Assembly (NCBI GenBank): GCA_050249455.1
Contig: JBFWQM010000167.1
Location: 1-12,501, forward strand
DNA length: 12,501 nucleotides
Reading direction: 5' to 3'
Origin: JBFWQM01 sp050249455
Lineage (GTDB): Bacteria; Pseudomonadota; Alphaproteobacteria; MPNO01; VGEU01
Shown: positions 1 to 6,854 of the stretch, one piece after another
How positions within the stretch are numbered: the first letter of the stretch is position 1
How the letters are laid out: each line of letters opens with the position of its first letter
Notes under the pieces: model-generated
Database searches by the model: none
Told to the model about the DNA's origin: nothing
What the model saw: the letters and a program-made list of their open reading frames with translations, nothing else
Translations under genes and position numbers: made by a program

Positions 1-562
1 GCGCTTTGATCTGGCCGCGGTAGTTGCCCATGTTCTGGATCCCGGTCTCGGGATCCTTGGTGATGAAGTGCGACGACGAGGTGTAGGGCGCGTTGTCCCA
101 GCCCGGCGAGGAGATCGGCACCGGCAGATCGTCGAGGCCGTGCCCCTTCAGCAGCGCCTCGCCCTCGTAGACCACCTCCTGGCACGGCGCCTTTTCGACC
201 ACCCGCGGCTCGATCGGGTGGTTCATCGCGTGGATCCAGGTGTCCCTGATCTTTTCGATCGGCACGCCCATGCCGAGCGAGTAGATCGCGCGGTTGCCGG
301 CCAGGCCGCAGACCAGGACGGGGATGTCGAACTTGCGACCCTTGGAATCGACGATATTGGTGAACAGGAAGGCCTTGCGCTCGGGCTCGGGGATGCCGCC
401 GCGGAACTGCCAGCGCACCAGCGGGTGCATCTCGGTGTCCTTGTTGATCTGGCGGGTGACCTCGATCAGGAGACCGTCCTTGCGCAGCCGCTCGATGTGG
501 TCGTGCAGGTCCGGGTAGCCGCGCTTGGAAGCCGATGCGGCCTCGCGTGAAACAGTAGCCAT
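1..562 (-). CDS. UbiD-family (prFMN-type) decarboxylase, N-terminal part, cut by window edge
   Basis: Only the first 187 codons are inside the window; the gene continues past base 1. The reading frame opens at the ATG on 560-562, ten bases after a strong Shine-Dalgarno GAGGAGGG (573-580 on the plus strand), which fixes the start. The product begins with the UbiD N-terminal pattern Y-P-D-L-x-x-H-I-E-R-L-x-K-D-G-L-L (residues 16-32). It then has a PVxxSSPGWDNAPYxTS-like stretch (148-163) and DPETGIQNMGNYR (170-182). The N-x-G-x-Y-R motif is where the family places its metal and prenylated-FMN ligands. Family members reversibly decarboxylate aromatic, heteroaromatic or alpha,beta-unsaturated acids in the cytoplasm. 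The catalytic Glu region lies outside the window and no UbiX-type prenyltransferase is visible. The gene is divergent from tctC. Family assignment is firm; whether it is ubiquinone-pathway UbiD or a catabolic paralogue is not settled, but the setting favours catabolic. Confidence 0.9.
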   Translation of the reverse strand, partial: MATVSREAASASKRGYPDLHDHIERLRKDGLLIEVTRQINKDTEMHPLVRWQFRGGIPEPERKAFLFTNIVDSKGRKFDIPVLVCGLAGNRAIYSLGMGVPIEKIRDTWIHAMNHPIEPRVVEKAPCQEVVYEGEALLKGHGLDDLPVPISSPGWDNAPYTSSSHFITKDPETGIQNMGNYRGQIKA

Positions 563-596
563 CGCGCCGAAACCCTCCTCTGAGACTGTGAATCCT

Positions 597-620
597 CGTT
601 ATTGGTCTGGAGGAATAACG
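597..620. promoter_or_regulatory. Perfect inverted repeat, probable operator at the ubiD-like promoter
   Basis: CGTTATT (597-603) and AATAACG (614-620) are exact reverse complements separated by 10 bases. The repeat is AT-rich in a GC-rich gap and covers the -10 element and likely start point of the minus-strand promoter described at 612-640. Seen: the repeat and its overlap. Inferred: binding by a dimeric regulator that controls the decarboxylase gene and perhaps the divergent tctC. No regulator gene is in the window. Confidence 0.5.
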
Positions 621-640
621 GCGCCCCCGGAGGGAGTCAA
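612..640 (-). promoter_or_regulatory. Candidate sigma70-type promoter for the UbiD-family gene
   Basis: Read on the minus strand, TTGACT (640-635) is followed after 17 bases by TATTCC (617-612). The start point would fall near 605, leaving a leader of roughly 40 bases before the ATG at 562. The -35 matches consensus at five of six positions; the -10 matches only its TAT. The overlap with the inverted repeat at 597-620 adds support. Confidence 0.45.
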
Positions 641-667
641 TCAAGCCAGCCCTGCCCCACGCGCCCG

Positions 668-708
668 GCAGCCGTGCGGTCAGGGAAATGCCCGGCTTTC
701 CCGGCTGC
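668..708 (+). promoter_or_regulatory. Composite stem-loop in the region upstream of tctC
   Basis: GGGAAA (683-688) pairs exactly with TTTCCC (697-702) around an 8-base loop. The flanking GCAGCC (668-673) pairs exactly with GGCTGC (703-708), so the two stems stack with a 9-base bulge on the left side. The structure ends about 50 bases before the tctC start. It could be an operator, an RNA structure in the tctC leader, or chance in GC-rich DNA. I could not assign a convincing plus-strand promoter here. Confidence 0.3.
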
Positions 709-758
709 GGCCGCGGGAATACCCTGCTTCGACGCCGTTCACAGGGGAGAGCCGCGAC

Positions 759-1781
759 ATGTTCGATCGCAAACTGGGCCTGGCCGCCGCCGTTGCCGCC
801 GTGCTCGCCCTTCCGGCCGCGACCGCGCGTGCGGACGTGGTCGCCGATTTCTACCGCGACAAGACGGTCACGGTGGTTGTCCCCTCCGGCCTCGGCGCCT
901 CGCTCGGGCTCTATGCCCAGCTCGTGGTCGACATGATCGGCAAGTTCATCCCCGGCAGCCCGAACGTCATCATCCAGTCGCGGCCAGGCGCCGGCGGCAC
1001 GGTGGGCACCGCCTATGTCTTCAACGTCGCGCCCAAGGACGGCACGGTGATCGCCGAGATCCTGGCGCCGAGCGTCGTGATGCCGCTGTTCCGCGACGTC
1101 AAGTTCGACGCCTCCAGGTTCCACTGGCTGGGCTCGATCACCCAGCGCCCGGCGGTGATCTCAGTGATGAGCGACGCCCCGGCCAAGACCCTGGACGAGG
1201 CGAAGAAGACGCCGCTGACAGTGGGGTCCACCGGCAAGGGCTCCGAGACCTTCCTCGTCCCGTCGGTCGCCAACGAACTGCTCGGCACGCAGTTCAAGAT
1301 CGTCTCCGGCTACAATGGCGGCGCCGACGTCAATATCGCCATGGAGCGCGGCGAGGTCCACGGCCGCATGCAGTACTGGGGCGGCTGGACCAGCATCAAG
1401 CAGGACTGGCTCAAGGAGGGGCGCCTGATCCACTTCCTGCAATACGGGCCGCCGATCCCGGCGATCCCGGACGTGCCGCGCTTCGTCGACCTGGTCTCCG
1501 GCGCCGACGAGAAGGCGATGGTCCGCTTCATGGAGGTCGCGCCGAACGTCGGCATGGGCTTCTGGGTGTCGCCCGAGGTGCCGGCCGACCGCATCGCGGC
1601 TCTGGAGAAGGCGTTCATGGCGCTGATGGCCGACCCGAAGTTCAAGGAGGCGGTGGTCTCGCGCGGGCTCGAATACGGGCCGGTGGACGGGGCGGCCGTG
1701 CGCAAGGTCGTCGCCGACGCCTATGCCACGCCGAAGCCGGTGATCGAGCGTCTGCGCAAGATCTTCGGCTTCGAAGGCTGA
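759..1781 (+). CDS. tctC: Tripartite tricarboxylate transporter (TTT) substrate-binding protein, TctC/Bug family
   Basis: This 340-aa exported protein should bind a carboxylate-type ligand in the periplasm and deliver it to a TctA/TctB membrane pair. The start is the ATG at 759, nine bases after AGGGGAG (743-749). It opens a clean signal peptide: MFDRK, a hydrophobic Leu/Ala core, then A-T-A-R-A before D26. An upstream in-frame ATG at 525 would add 78 low-complexity residues and bury the signal peptide, so it is rejected. Bug-family landmarks are the first strand VTVVVPSG (37-44), NVIIQSRPGAGGTVGTA (69-85), a PKDGT turn (92-96) and GYNGGADVNIAMERGEV (184-200). Length matches the family (about 320-340 aa). 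It is divergent from the UbiD-family gene and convergent with the tctA-tctB fusion, so it is not in one transcript with the permease. Bug proteins are often encoded apart from permeases, so pairing with the neighbour is likely but unproven. Confidence 0.92.
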   Translation: MFDRKLGLAAAVAAVLALPAATARADVVADFYRDKTVTVVVPSGLGASLGLYAQLVVDMIGKFIPGSPNVIIQSRPGAGGTVGTAYVFNVAPKDGTVIAEILAPSVVMPLFRDVKFDASRFHWLGSITQRPAVISVMSDAPAKTLDEAKKTPLTVGSTGKGSETFLVPSVANELLGTQFKIVSGYNGGADVNIAMERGEVHGRMQYWGGWTSIKQDWLKEGRLIHFLQYGPPIPAIPDVPRFVDLVSGADEKAMVRFMEVAPNVGMGFWVSPEVPADRIAALEKAFMALMADPKFKEAVVSRGLEYGPVDGAAVRKVVADAYATPKPVIERLRKIFGFEG

Positions 1782-1795
1782 AGGCCCGGCGGCGA

Positions 1796-1826
1796 CCGGT
1801 CGCGCCGTCAGGCGCGGCGCGACCGG
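1796..1826. terminator. Bidirectional terminator-like hairpin between convergent tctC and tctA
   Basis: CCGGTCGCGCC (1796-1806) and GGCGCGACCGG (1816-1826) are exact reverse complements over 11 bases with a 9-base loop. The hairpin lies 15 bases after the tctC stop and 8 bases after the opposing tctA stop. No T-run follows on either side, so this is a GC-rich stem without the classical intrinsic tail. Position between two convergent stops is the main support. Confidence 0.55.
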
Positions 1827-1833
1827 GCGCGGC

Positions 1834-3939
1834 TCAGAACAGGTTCAGCCAGCTCGACGACCGCAATCCGGGCAGCAGGTCGCCGATCAGCGCCTGTGGC
1901 CACGGCACGTTGAGCCCGACGTGGAAGATCAGGTAGCAGACGATCCAGGTGATGATCGAAACCTTGAGGGTGGTCCCCCACGGCTCGTCGCCGCCGAACC
2001 GGATGTTGAGGACCAGATAGACCAGCAGGCCCGGCAGCAGGCCGAACAGGCCCGCGAAGACGAAGAACGCGACGCACCAGCCGAAATAGCCCAGCGCACG
2101 GGTCCAGAACTGCTGCGGGGTGATCTCGCTGTAGTCGGTCTGCAGGTCGAAGTGGCCGGTGTCCACCTTCTCCGCATTCGCCGGCGCGAATGCCATCGGG
2201 TCGCTGCCGTCGGGGACCGCCGCCGCGGCGGGCTGCTGGGCCGGCGCGGTGAACAACGTCAGCGCCAACATCGCGACCAGGAAGATGATCGCCGCCCACG
2301 AGATGATTTGCGGCACGATCCGCGCCCCGAACTCCCACTGCGCGGAGGTCGCCACCGCAAGCACGAAGAACGCCATCAGCACGACCATGAACGCGACGTC
2401 GGGCGACAGGTTGCTGCGCTCGAAGCCGAAGCGCCGGCGCGGCGCGCCGCTGCGGGCGCGCCCGAGATAGGTGCGCACCAGCGGGCTCAAGATGCCGTAG
2501 ACCGTGAACAGCAAGGTGATGAGCACGACCGGCCGGTACAGCCACTCGAAGTCGTAGCGCTCGATCGAGATGAACATGTAGCGCTCGACCAGGCTGCCCA
2601 GCACGAAGCCGAGCACCAGCGGCGGCCGCGGCCACTTCAGCATCTTCATGATCCAGCAGACCACCCCGACGCCGATCAGCACGTAGAGGTCGCCCCAGGA
2701 CTTGGAGCCCTGGAAGGCGCCGACATAGGTGACCCCGATCACCAGCGGCACCAGGATGGTCACCCTGACCAGCGCGATCTTGGCCAGCTGGTTGGCGAAG
2801 GCGAAGCAGATGCCGGCGCCGAAGATGTTGGCCACTGCGATCGACCACACCAGCGTGTAGGTGACGTCGAGCTGCTTGGTCAGCATGTCCGGGCCGGGCA
2901 CGATGCCGTGGATCAGGAAGGCGCCCAGGATCAGCGCCATCGACGCCGAGCCGGGCACCCCGAACGCGATCGTCGGCACCAGGGCGCCGCCTTCCTTGGC
3001 ATTGTTGGAGGCCTCCGAGGCGATCACCCCGCGCACGTCGCCGGTGCCGAAGGTCTCCTTTGCGCCGCGCTCCGTCCGCGCCGCGTGGCCGTAGGCGATC
3101 CAGTCGATCACCGACGCGCCGATGCCCGGCACCGCGCCCAGCCCCGCCCCGATCCCCGACGAGCGGATCACCAGGAACCAGTTCTTCAAGACGTCCTTGA
3201 AGCCTTCGATCTGCGAGGCGCGGGTGGCGGCGTGCATGTCGCGTGCGATCGAGCTGCGGGTGATCGAGAGGTCGGCAAGCTCGGGGATCGCGAAGGCGCC
3301 GAGCGCCAGCGGCACAATGGCGAGTCCATCCCACAAATAGAGCGTGTCGAAGGTCCAGCGCAGGGTGCCGGTCTGGGGGTCGTCGCCGACGCAGGCCAGC
3401 AGGACGCCGATGCACGCCGCCACCAGGCCCTTCAGCGGCGCGTTGCCGCTGAGCACCGCGACAAGGGAAAGGCCGAAGATGCAGAAGGCCAGCAGCTCGG
3501 GCGACCCGACCGCCAGCACGAGGGGGCGGAGCACCGGGACCAGGAGGCCGAGCAGCAGGGCACCGAAGATGCCGCCCAGCACCGAGGCGGAGAACGCCGC
3601 GCCGAACGCCCGGCCTGCCTCGCCGCGCCGCGCCATGGGATAGCCGTCGATCACGGTCGCCGCGCAGCCTACGGTGCCCGGCACGCCGAACAGGATCGCC
3701 GGGATGCTGTCGGAGGTCACCACCACGGCCGACAGCCCGATCATCATGGCGAGCGCCGCATAGGGGTCCATGTCGAAGGTGAACGGCAGCAGCAGCGAGA
3801 GGCCGATCAGGCCGCCGAGGCCGGGAATGACGCCGATGACCAGCCCCAGGACGACGCCGGCGACGAGATAGACCAGCCGGGACGGATCGAAGAGGATGCC
3901 GAGCGCCTTCACGGCGGCGGCGAGCATGTCCACTTCCAT
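1834..3939 (-). CDS. tctA: TTT transporter permease, TctA domain fused to a C-terminal TctB-like domain
   Basis: This 701-aa inner-membrane protein couples ion flow to uptake of a carboxylate handed over by a TctC-type protein. Residues 1-500 are a full TctA. Its duplicated loop signatures are GVIPGLGG (36-43) and GAVPGIGASVIDWIAYGHA (268-286), with SNNAKEGGALVPTIAFGVPGS (311-331) carrying the NNA...G-P-G pattern. After an Arg-rich linker (494-507), residues 512-680 hold four further hydrophobic segments (about 515-532, 543-563, 612-640, 655-675). A soluble Ala/Asp-rich insert (565-610) lies between the second and third. This is TctB-like topology and ends in the typical Y-L-I-F...V-P-W-P. 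TctA alone is about 500 aa and TctB about 150, so the length fits a fusion, and no separate tctB is present. The start at 3937-3939 follows GGGGAG about 8 bases upstream; an ATG four codons later is possible. The gene converges with tctC. TctA is certain; the TctB call rests on topology and weak motifs. Confidence 0.9.
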   Translation of the reverse strand: MEVDMLAAAVKALGILFDPSRLVYLVAGVVLGLVIGVIPGLGGLIGLSLLLPFTFDMDPYAALAMMIGLSAVVVTSDSIPAILFGVPGTVGCAATVIDGYPMARRGEAGRAFGAAFSASVLGGIFGALLLGLLVPVLRPLVLAVGSPELLAFCIFGLSLVAVLSGNAPLKGLVAACIGVLLACVGDDPQTGTLRWTFDTLYLWDGLAIVPLALGAFAIPELADLSITRSSIARDMHAATRASQIEGFKDVLKNWFLVIRSSGIGAGLGAVPGIGASVIDWIAYGHAARTERGAKETFGTGDVRGVIASEASNNAKEGGALVPTIAFGVPGSASMALILGAFLIHGIVPGPDMLTKQLDVTYTLVWSIAVANIFGAGICFAFANQLAKIALVRVTILVPLVIGVTYVGAFQGSKSWGDLYVLIGVGVVCWIMKMLKWPRPPLVLGFVLGSLVERYMFISIERYDFEWLYRPVVLITLLFTVYGILSPLVRTYLGRARSGAPRRRFGFERSNLSPDVAFMVVLMAFFVLAVATSAQWEFGARIVPQIISWAAIIFLVAMLALTLFTAPAQQPAAAAVPDGSDPMAFAPANAEKVDTGHFDLQTDYSEITPQQFWTRALGYFGWCVAFFVFAGLFGLLPGLLVYLVLNIRFGGDEPWGTTLKVSIITWIVCYLIFHVGLNVPWPQALIGDLLPGLRSSSWLNLF

Positions 3940-4036
3940 CGATTACGCTCCCCATCGTGCTCGCCGCGCGCGGTTGGTTCCGGCGGTCGCGGGACGTCGT
4001 GTCCGGGGCTTCGGAATCGGGCCCGGCCGGCGCCGT

Positions 4037-4050
4037 CAACGGAACCGTTG
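4037..4050. promoter_or_regulatory. 14-bp palindrome in the tctA leader, possible operator
   Basis: CAACGG (4037-4042) and CCGTTG (4045-4050) are exact inverted repeats around AA. The site is about 55 bases downstream of the candidate -10 and about 100 bases before the tctA start. It could bind a regulator or form a short hairpin; a 6+6 palindrome can also arise by chance. Confidence 0.3.
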
Positions 4051-4105
4051 GCGTCGCACGCGGGGCGGTCCGATGGGCCGATGAGGCCGCGGAAGTGGGC
4101 GAAAT

Positions 4106-4133
4106 CGAATATCAGACGCCGGCGGGGTGTCAA
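4106..4133 (-). promoter_or_regulatory. Candidate sigma70-type promoter for the tctA-tctB fusion
   Basis: On the minus strand a perfect -35 TTGACA (4133-4128) is followed after 16 bases by TATTCG (4111-4106). The layout resembles the candidate ubiD-side promoter (TTGACT, 17 bases, TATTCC). The predicted leader is about 160 bases. A consensus -35 in a gap this GC-rich is notable, but the -10 is weak. Confidence 0.42.
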
Positions 4134-4248
4134 TACGCGATTCTGCCGCCGCCCCGTGACGGACGACGAATTCGTTCACCGGGTGATCGATTCCCGGCGC
4201 GGGCGGTGCGCCAGCCGAGACTTCGGCCGGGCGCGCCGCGAGCGCCGA

Positions 4249-5490
4249 TCAGGCAGGCGGCTTGTAGTTCGGGAAGCGCGCGCTGACGTCGATGTTGAAC
4301 ACCTTGCGCGCACTCTCGCCCAGGATGTTGCGCTTCGCCTTCTCGGTCAGGAACGGCAGGTCCCAGATCGTGTTCGGCAGGTCCATGTCCCAGTGCGGGT
4401 AGTCGGACGCGTAGAGCAGCTGCGACTCGGCATGGATGGTCTTGAACGTCGCCTCCAGAAGGTAGGTTTCGTTCGAGTGGTCCGGCCGTTCCATCGGCTG
4501 GGTGGTGTAGAACATCTCGCGCATGTACTCCGACGGCAGCCGCTTCAGCGACGGGCATTCGGAGCTGCGCATGCGGAACTCGGTATCGAGGCGCTGCATC
4601 AGCCAAGGGATCCAGGCCAGGCCCGCCTCGATCCATACCACGTTGAGCTTGGGGAACCGCTCCTGCATGCCGTTCACGACCCAGTTGGTGCAGTGCACCA
4701 CGTTGTGCCAGGTGAAGCCCAGCGCGTGGACGGCCAGGAACTTGTTGCAGCTCTTGAGCAGCGGGTCGTTCCAGTTGAAGCCCGAGTGGAAGCCCAGCGG
4801 CAAGCCGAGCTCCTCGATCGCCGCGTAGACCTTCATGTAGTCGTTGTCGTGCACCGGCTTGTGCCGGACGGTGGTGATCATGAAGCCGATCACGCCCGGC
4901 TTGTCGCCGAACTCCTTGACCATCCGGTATGCGGCCTGGTGGTCGTTCAGCGGCAGGAACAGCATCGACTTGACGCGCGACGAGCCCGGCAGGACCTTCT
5001 CGACCAGCCACCGGTTGTAGGCGCGGGCCAGCGCCACCTCGACCTCGACCTGCGGGTGCAGCGCGAGCCCCAGCATCGGCGTCGGGAACATGCAGGTGTA
5101 ATCGACGCCCATCGCGTCCATCCACCGCTCGGTGAGGTGGACGTCGCGGTGGCGCCCGTCCTGCGGCGTGGTCTCCAGCTTGCGCAGCGGATAGCGGGTG
5201 ACGCGGCCGCCGATGTCCTGGTAGCCGACCCGGTTGAGGTTCAGCATCCCGCCGCCGCGCTGGCTGATCTGGCGGCTGGACTGCGCCAGCTGGCGCAGCA
5301 CCGGATCCTCGATGTACTCGATGATCTCGCCGTGCGAATCGGATTCGTAGTGATGCGAATCCACGTCGATGATCAGGACGTCGTCGAACTTGCGCTCGTC
5401 GCGCTGCCGCGCCGCCTTCTCCAGGAGCTTGGAGGTATCGAAGGATTCGACGCTGTGCTTGTAGTATTGCTCGCTGGTCGGCAGATCCAT
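4249..5490 (-). CDS. Amidohydro_2-family metal-dependent hydrolase/decarboxylase
   Basis: This 413-aa cytoplasmic TIM-barrel enzyme belongs to the family of ACMSD, gamma-resorcylate decarboxylase and LigW. Those enzymes use one divalent metal to decarboxylate, or sometimes hydrolyse, aromatic and related acids. The expected metal-ligand positions are visible: D-V-D-S-H-H after the first strand (D44 and H46), H235 in GFHSG, and D363 in ASDYPHWD. The WIEAGLAW segment (287-294) and the C-terminal KRNILGESARKVF (386-398) are also family-typical. The start is the ATG at 5488-5490, preceded by AAGGGGA; an ATG ten codons earlier has no ribosome site. It lies 50 bases after dctM on the same strand, with no strong hairpin between, so it is probably co-transcribed with the TRAP genes. 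This suggests that it acts on the imported compound or an early product. Substrate and reaction type are unknown. Confidence 0.85.
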   Translation of the reverse strand: MDLPTSEQYYKHSVESFDTSKLLEKAARQRDERKFDDVLIIDVDSHHYESDSHGEIIEYIEDPVLRQLAQSSRQISQRGGGMLNLNRVGYQDIGGRVTRYPLRKLETTPQDGRHRDVHLTERWMDAMGVDYTCMFPTPMLGLALHPQVEVEVALARAYNRWLVEKVLPGSSRVKSMLFLPLNDHQAAYRMVKEFGDKPGVIGFMITTVRHKPVHDNDYMKVYAAIEELGLPLGFHSGFNWNDPLLKSCNKFLAVHALGFTWHNVVHCTNWVVNGMQERFPKLNVVWIEAGLAWIPWLMQRLDTEFRMRSSECPSLKRLPSEYMREMFYTTQPMERPDHSNETYLLEATFKTIHAESQLLYASDYPHWDMDLPNTIWDLPFLTEKAKRNILGESARKVFNIDVSARFPNYKPPA

Positions 5491-5540
5491 CGCTGCGATT
5501 CCCCTTGCGGGCCGGACCATGGCCGGCGTGGATGGCGCCG

Positions 5541-6854
5541 TTATAGCACGCCCGGCAACCAGGTGGCGATGGGCGGGAAGAGCGCGATGACGAACATCGC
5601 CAGAACGAAGATGAACACGAACGGCCACGAGGCGCTGAAGATGTCCGACAGCGCCACCTCGGGCGCGGCGCCCTTAAAGGCGAACATGGTGTAGCCGAAC
5701 GGCGGCGTCATGCCGCCGACCGTGATGTTGAGCAGCATCAGCAGCCAGAACCAGATCGGATCGAAGCCGAGCGTGGTCAGCAGCGGCTGGTAGATCGGGA
5801 TCAGGATCAGCATCAGCGCGATCTGATCGATGAACATGCACATGATGAACGGGATCAGGTTCATCAGGAGCAGCATCACGTAGGGATGGACGTCGAGGCC
5901 GGCGACCAGGGTGGTCAGCTCCTGCGTCGAGCCCGACATCGCGAGGAGCTGGCTGAACATCTTCGAGCTCGCCATGATCGCCAGGATCATCGCGGTGATG
6001 AACGCCGCGGAGGTCAGCGATTCCGAGAACATCTTCCAGTTGAACCGGCGGTAGTAGGCCGCCGTCGCCATCGCCCCGAGCACGCCGGTGGCAGCCGACT
6101 CCGAAGGCGTCGCCACGCCGAGCAGGATCAGGCCCATCACGCAGAAGATGACGATGGCGAACGGCGAGACGCGCAACACCGCCAGCAGCTTCTCCGCCAG
6201 GGTGGCCCGCGGCGCATCGGCGTCCGCATCGGCCGTTCCGGCCAGCGCCGGGTCCATGTTGACCCGGGTGAAGGTGTAGACGAGGAACAGGCCCGACAGC
6301 AGAAGCCCGGGCATCACGCCGGCGATCAGGAGGCCGGCGATCGAGACGTCGGCCAGCGTACCGATGATGATGACCAGCACGCTGGGCGGGATGATCGGGG
6401 CGAGGCTGGCCCCGGCCAGGATGCAGCCGGTCGACAGCTTCGCGTCATAGCCGCGGCGCACCATGCCGGGGAACAGCGACCGGCCCATCATGGCCGCGAC
6501 GCCCATCGCCGCGCCCGAGAGCGCGCCGAAGATCGTCGCAAGGACGATGCACAGGACGTATTGGCGGCCCTTCACCCGGCCGACGACCTTGTCGACCGAA
6601 TCGAACAGGATGTCGATCGAGCCCGACCGGAACAGCAGCTCGCCCATCAGGATGAACAGCGGTATCGCCGTCATCTCCGCCACGTTGGCGGTATCGAAGA
6701 TCGAGTTTGCGAACATCCCGAAAGCGGCCGGCCCCAGGAAGGCGAAGACCCCCAGGATGTTCAGGATCAGGAAGGCGACGAAGATCGGCAGGCCCAGGAT
6801 GAACAGGGCCAGGAGGATGAGTAGCCCCCCGCTCAGGGTGACCCACCACTCCAT
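5541..6854 (-). CDS. dctM: TRAP transporter large permease subunit, DctM family
   Basis: This 437-aa polytopic inner-membrane protein carries ion-driven substrate translocation in the TRAP system, together with the DctQ and DctP encoded just upstream. Hydrophobic segments run along almost the whole length. Family landmarks are AIPLFILMGELLFRSG (63-78), GALSGAAMGVAAMMGRSLFP (110-129), ASLAPIIPPSVLVIIIGTLA (149-168) and a C-terminal NITVGGMTPPFGYTMFAFKG. An acidic Ala/Asp-rich loop near residues 207-217 (T-A-D-A-D-A-D-A) links the two halves. Length is normal for DctM (about 425-440 aa). Its ATG follows the dctQ TAG with no intervening base, which strongly suggests translational coupling. The amidohydrolase gene follows 50 bases after the stop. 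Confidence 0.95.
   Translation of the reverse strand: MEWWVTLSGGLLILLALFILGLPIFVAFLILNILGVFAFLGPAAFGMFANSIFDTANVAEMTAIPLFILMGELLFRSGSIDILFDSVDKVVGRVKGRQYVLCIVLATIFGALSGAAMGVAAMMGRSLFPGMVRRGYDAKLSTGCILAGASLAPIIPPSVLVIIIGTLADVSIAGLLIAGVMPGLLLSGLFLVYTFTRVNMDPALAGTADADADAPRATLAEKLLAVLRVSPFAIVIFCVMGLILLGVATPSESAATGVLGAMATAAYYRRFNWKMFSESLTSAAFITAMILAIMASSKMFSQLLAMSGSTQELTTLVAGLDVHPYVMLLLMNLIPFIMCMFIDQIALMLILIPIYQPLLTTLGFDPIWFWLLMLLNITVGGMTPPFGYTMFAFKGAAPEVALSDIFSASWPFVFIFVLAMFVIALFPPIATWLPGVL

Larger units (their letters stand above)
3940..4248. other. 309-bp intergenic region upstream of the tctA-tctB fusion
   Basis: No convincing gene lies here. Several frames stay open but carry antisense-style Arg/Ala/Pro-rich translations without ribosome sites. 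The region contains a candidate minus-strand promoter (4106-4133), a 14-bp palindrome (4037-4050) and only weak 5-bp hairpins just past the amidohydrolase stop. It probably separates the TRAP/amidohydrolase transcript from the tctA transcript. Confidence 0.6.

Noticed and set aside
1..562. Plus-strand frames of 160 and 74 aa within the first 550 bases
   Set aside because: They are shadows of the UbiD-family gene, whose minus-strand translation matches the family throughout.
525..758. Upstream in-frame extension of tctC to an ATG at 525
   Set aside because: It would place a clear signal peptide at residue 79 and overlap the start of the UbiD-family gene; the ribosome site at 743-749 fits the ATG at 759.
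4170..4235. Short hairpins (5-bp stems) after the amidohydrolase stop as a terminator
   Set aside because: Stems are too short and lack a T-run; chance is likely in such GC-rich sequence.
1921..5694. A plus-strand frame open for about 3.8 kb, spanning the tctA fusion, the gap and the amidohydrolase gene
   Set aside because: It lies antisense to two well-recognised genes, has an Asp/Arg/His/Gln-rich low-complexity translation with no family resemblance, and starts without a ribosome site. Such frames are expected opposite high-GC genes with GC-rich third positions.
5886..6824. Long plus-strand frame opposite dctM, rich in Asp, Arg, Gln and His
   Set aside because: Shadow of dctM; dctM has the correct membrane topology and motifs.
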